DNA of 31,295 bases from Bacteroidaceae bacterium (GTDB lineage: Bacteria; Bacteroidota; Bacteroidia; Bacteroidales; Bacteroidaceae), in the NCBI GenBank assembly GCA_900770705.1, contig CAAGLF010000072.1, positions 1 to 31,295 on the forward strand, in the 5' to 3' direction. The position numbers and the translations under genes are program-made. Each line of letters begins with the position of its first letter. The stretch's first letter is position 1. Positions 30,455 through 31,295 of this stretch are shown here, piece by piece. The notes under the pieces are model-generated. The model was not told the DNA's origin. It did no database searches and saw only the letters and a list, made by a program, of their open reading frames with translations.

Positions 30455-30664
30455 CTATTTAATCGATGTAGTAGAAACAAACAAATCTCTGACATCGACT
30501 TCAAGTAATTTGGCAACATTAACGAATGTCTCGACCGTTGGCTGATTCCTGTTGGTACACCACTTGCTAACCGTCGCAGGGTCTTTCCCGAGACATTCGG
30601 CAAGCCATTTTGCGGTCTTGCCTCTTTCTGCCAACACCGCTTTTAATCGATTAATGTTATTCAT
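30455..30664 (-). CDS. XRE-family transcriptional regulator
   Basis: 69 residues, essentially a single HTH_3 domain. RLKAVLAERGKTAKWLAECLGKDPATVSKWCTNRNQPTVETFVNVAKLLEVDVRDLF contains the classic helix 2 / helix 3 (KWLAECLGKDPATVSKWC) and the final VDVRDLF helix seen in phage-repressor-like proteins. It lies first in a minus-strand pair with the 470-residue gene. A -7-like TAAATTTG (complement of 30692-30699) and a perfect 8-bp dyad (30744-30763) are upstream, fitting an autoregulated repressor. Confidence 0.88.
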   Translation of the reverse strand: MNNINRLKAVLAERGKTAKWLAECLGKDPATVSKWCTNRNQPTVETFVNVAKLLEVDVRDLFVSTTSIK

Positions 30665-30691
30665 GATTTTTCAATTTCTTGATATGATTTG

Positions 30692-30763
30692 CAAATTTAA
30701 GACTTTTCCGACTCACATGATTGCAAAATTTGAAAAATCTGAAGGATATTCACTGGAATATCC
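30692..30763 (-). promoter_or_regulatory. Promoter/operator region of the XRE gene
   Basis: The -7-like box TAAATTTG is the complement of 30692-30699, 28 bases before the ATG. Upstream lies a perfect dyad GGATATTC-N4-GAATATCC at 30744-30763, a size typical of XRE operators. GCAAATTTAA (30691) and GCAAAATTTG (30723) form a near direct repeat between them. Confidence 0.5.
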
Positions 30764-30776
30764 CAACGAATAGGCC

Positions 30777-30825
30777 AAACAAAAAGGCAAGTCGGATATA
30801 TAATGTCCCTTTATGACTTGCCTTT
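30777..30825 (-). terminator. Terminator of the 148-residue gene
   Basis: AAAGGCAAGTC (30783-30793) and GACTTGCCTTT (30815-30825) form a perfect 11-bp stem with a 21-base loop. On the minus strand the stem runs into TTTTTGTTT. It begins 5 bases past the stop of the 148-residue gene. Confidence 0.8.
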
Positions 30826-30830
30826 ATTAT

Positions 30831-31277
30831 TCAATAGCTGATGATTACCTCCACTCCTGCACTGGTTTCGGTAATGCTGATGCTCTTGTAGCGGTTTGCC
30901 TTATAAAATCGTGTGTTCTTTTTGTGGCAATCGATCACATCATCAATTGAGAAACTAACTTGCATTGGGTAATTATCGCCAAAGCTCAAACCCCACCATT
31001 CAGAGTTTTTCGCTCTAAATCCGCTATATTCGCCGGTAAAGCAGCGATACATTTCTCTTGACATCCATCCTGGGTTTGGCGTCCAGCCCGGCGAGAAAGG
31101 GAAACGAAATCTAACGGTCTTATCATCAGGCTCATCAATAATAACTTTTACATAGTCGGCGCAGTCAGGACCAACTATATTTTGACAGATATAGTCTTTC
31201 ATTTCATTAGCCATAGTCTGTTGATCTGCACTATCATAATCTCGTACAATTCCAGTAATAAAAATCTTCTTTTTCAT
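30831..31277 (-). CDS. Unknown 148-residue protein
   Basis: I do not recognise this protein. 148 residues starting MKKKIFITGIVRDYDSADQQ; the first residues look like a beta strand, not a signal peptide. Aromatic- and Pro/Gly-rich middle (RFRFPFSPGWTPNPGWMSREMYRCFTGEYSGF, SEWWGLSFGDNYPM), ending in beta-like strands (YKSISITETSAGVEVIISY). Probably a small soluble alpha/beta protein. It ends with its own terminator and sits upstream of the XRE gene on the same strand. The start ATG at 31277 is near the window edge, so an upstream partner gene may exist. Confidence 0.65.
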   Translation of the reverse strand: MKKKIFITGIVRDYDSADQQTMANEMKDYICQNIVGPDCADYVKVIIDEPDDKTVRFRFPFSPGWTPNPGWMSREMYRCFTGEYSGFRAKNSEWWGLSFGDNYPMQVSFSIDDVIDCHKKNTRFYKANRYKSISITETSAGVEVIISY

Positions 31278-31295
31278 GATTTCTGTGATTTAATG

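Larger units (their letters stand above)
22330..31295. mobile_element. Integrated element (left end and body; right end outside window)
   Basis: Base composition drops sharply from GC-rich to AT-rich after the DUF2795 terminator. The first gene is a tyrosine recombinase. The following genes (DUF3853/excisionase-like, double HNH, primase-like, helicase, ParB-like, XRE) are typical of integrative elements. The A/T-core palindromic family of the chromosome is absent here. No relaxase, type IV secretion, capsid, portal or terminase gene is visible in the part shown. The exact boundary and target are not determinable without the other end. Confidence 0.8.

Noticed and set aside
29020..30603. The full 527-codon frame of the unknown element protein
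   Set aside because: Its first 57 codons overlap the XRE gene, which has a clear HTH_3 domain; the internal ATG at 30432 follows the XRE stop by 22 bases.

Overview
The window looks like a chromosomal segment of a fairly GC-rich member of the Bacteroidales (Bacteroidetes), carrying one integrated, AT-richer element at its right end. Three things support this. The gene families are typical of the group: a GH3-like acyl-adenylase, a Big_5 lipoprotein beginning CANPGSG..GGP..DETPP, DUF3108, DUF4491, a GAT/M19 fusion and GH53/GH2 enzymes. Promoters fit the Bacteroidetes pattern TTTG-N19/20-TAnnTTTG (seen at 232-262, 5882-5913, 21889-21919 and 18960-18990). Start codons generally lack Shine-Dalgarno sequences. 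I cannot name a genus.

Layout, left to right. (1) 1-5854: the 3' end of a prmC-like gene, then a plus-strand run of GH3-like enzyme, Big_5 lipoprotein, DUF3108 protein and pdxB. (2) 5882-12593: cysS with its own promoter, then a galactan-degrading group (GH2 beta-galactosidase, a secreted GH53 and a lipoprotein GH53). (3) 12752-20621, minus strand: M28 peptidase + sufE; lrp + DUF4491 + a glutamine-amidotransferase/dipeptidase fusion; LpxL-type acyltransferase + sir2; miaB. (4) 20680-22239, plus strand: a SAM-methyltransferase-like protein, a PduO-type cobalamin adenosyltransferase and a DUF2795 protein, closed by a hairpin terminator. (5) From about 22330 to the end: an integrative element with a tyrosine recombinase on the plus strand and, on the minus strand, an XRE regulator, a 470-residue unknown protein, a ParB-like protein, an SF3/D5-type helicase, a BT4734-type primase-like protein, a double HNH protein and a DUF3853/excisionase-like protein. 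The right end of the element lies outside the window.

The most striking non-gene feature of the chromosomal part is a family of palindromic elements with an A/T core (AAAAATTTCTnCGnAGAAATTTTT-like) and GC-rich arms (CTACAAGGGC / GGCCTTGTAG, CGGAGATA, GGCGAAA). I find nine copies in about 19 kb and none in the integrated element. Some act as gene-end hairpins, but others lie inside or against reading frames. One is an in-frame insert of about 27 codons in pdxB, one encodes the start of a lipoprotein signal peptide, and one supplies the last codons and stop of the prmC-like gene. This resembles protein-coding palindromic elements known from Rickettsia, in an unrelated lineage.

The integrated element has a self-replication-like core (primase-like protein, helicase and ParB-like protein). 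It also has two candidate cis sites: a 171-bp imperfect inverted repeat with an AT-rich centre between the helicase and primase genes, and an iteron-like CAAATAAC array upstream of the ParB-like gene. No relaxase, capsid or terminase gene is visible in the part shown, so a satellite-like or plasmid-like integrative element is the best current reading.
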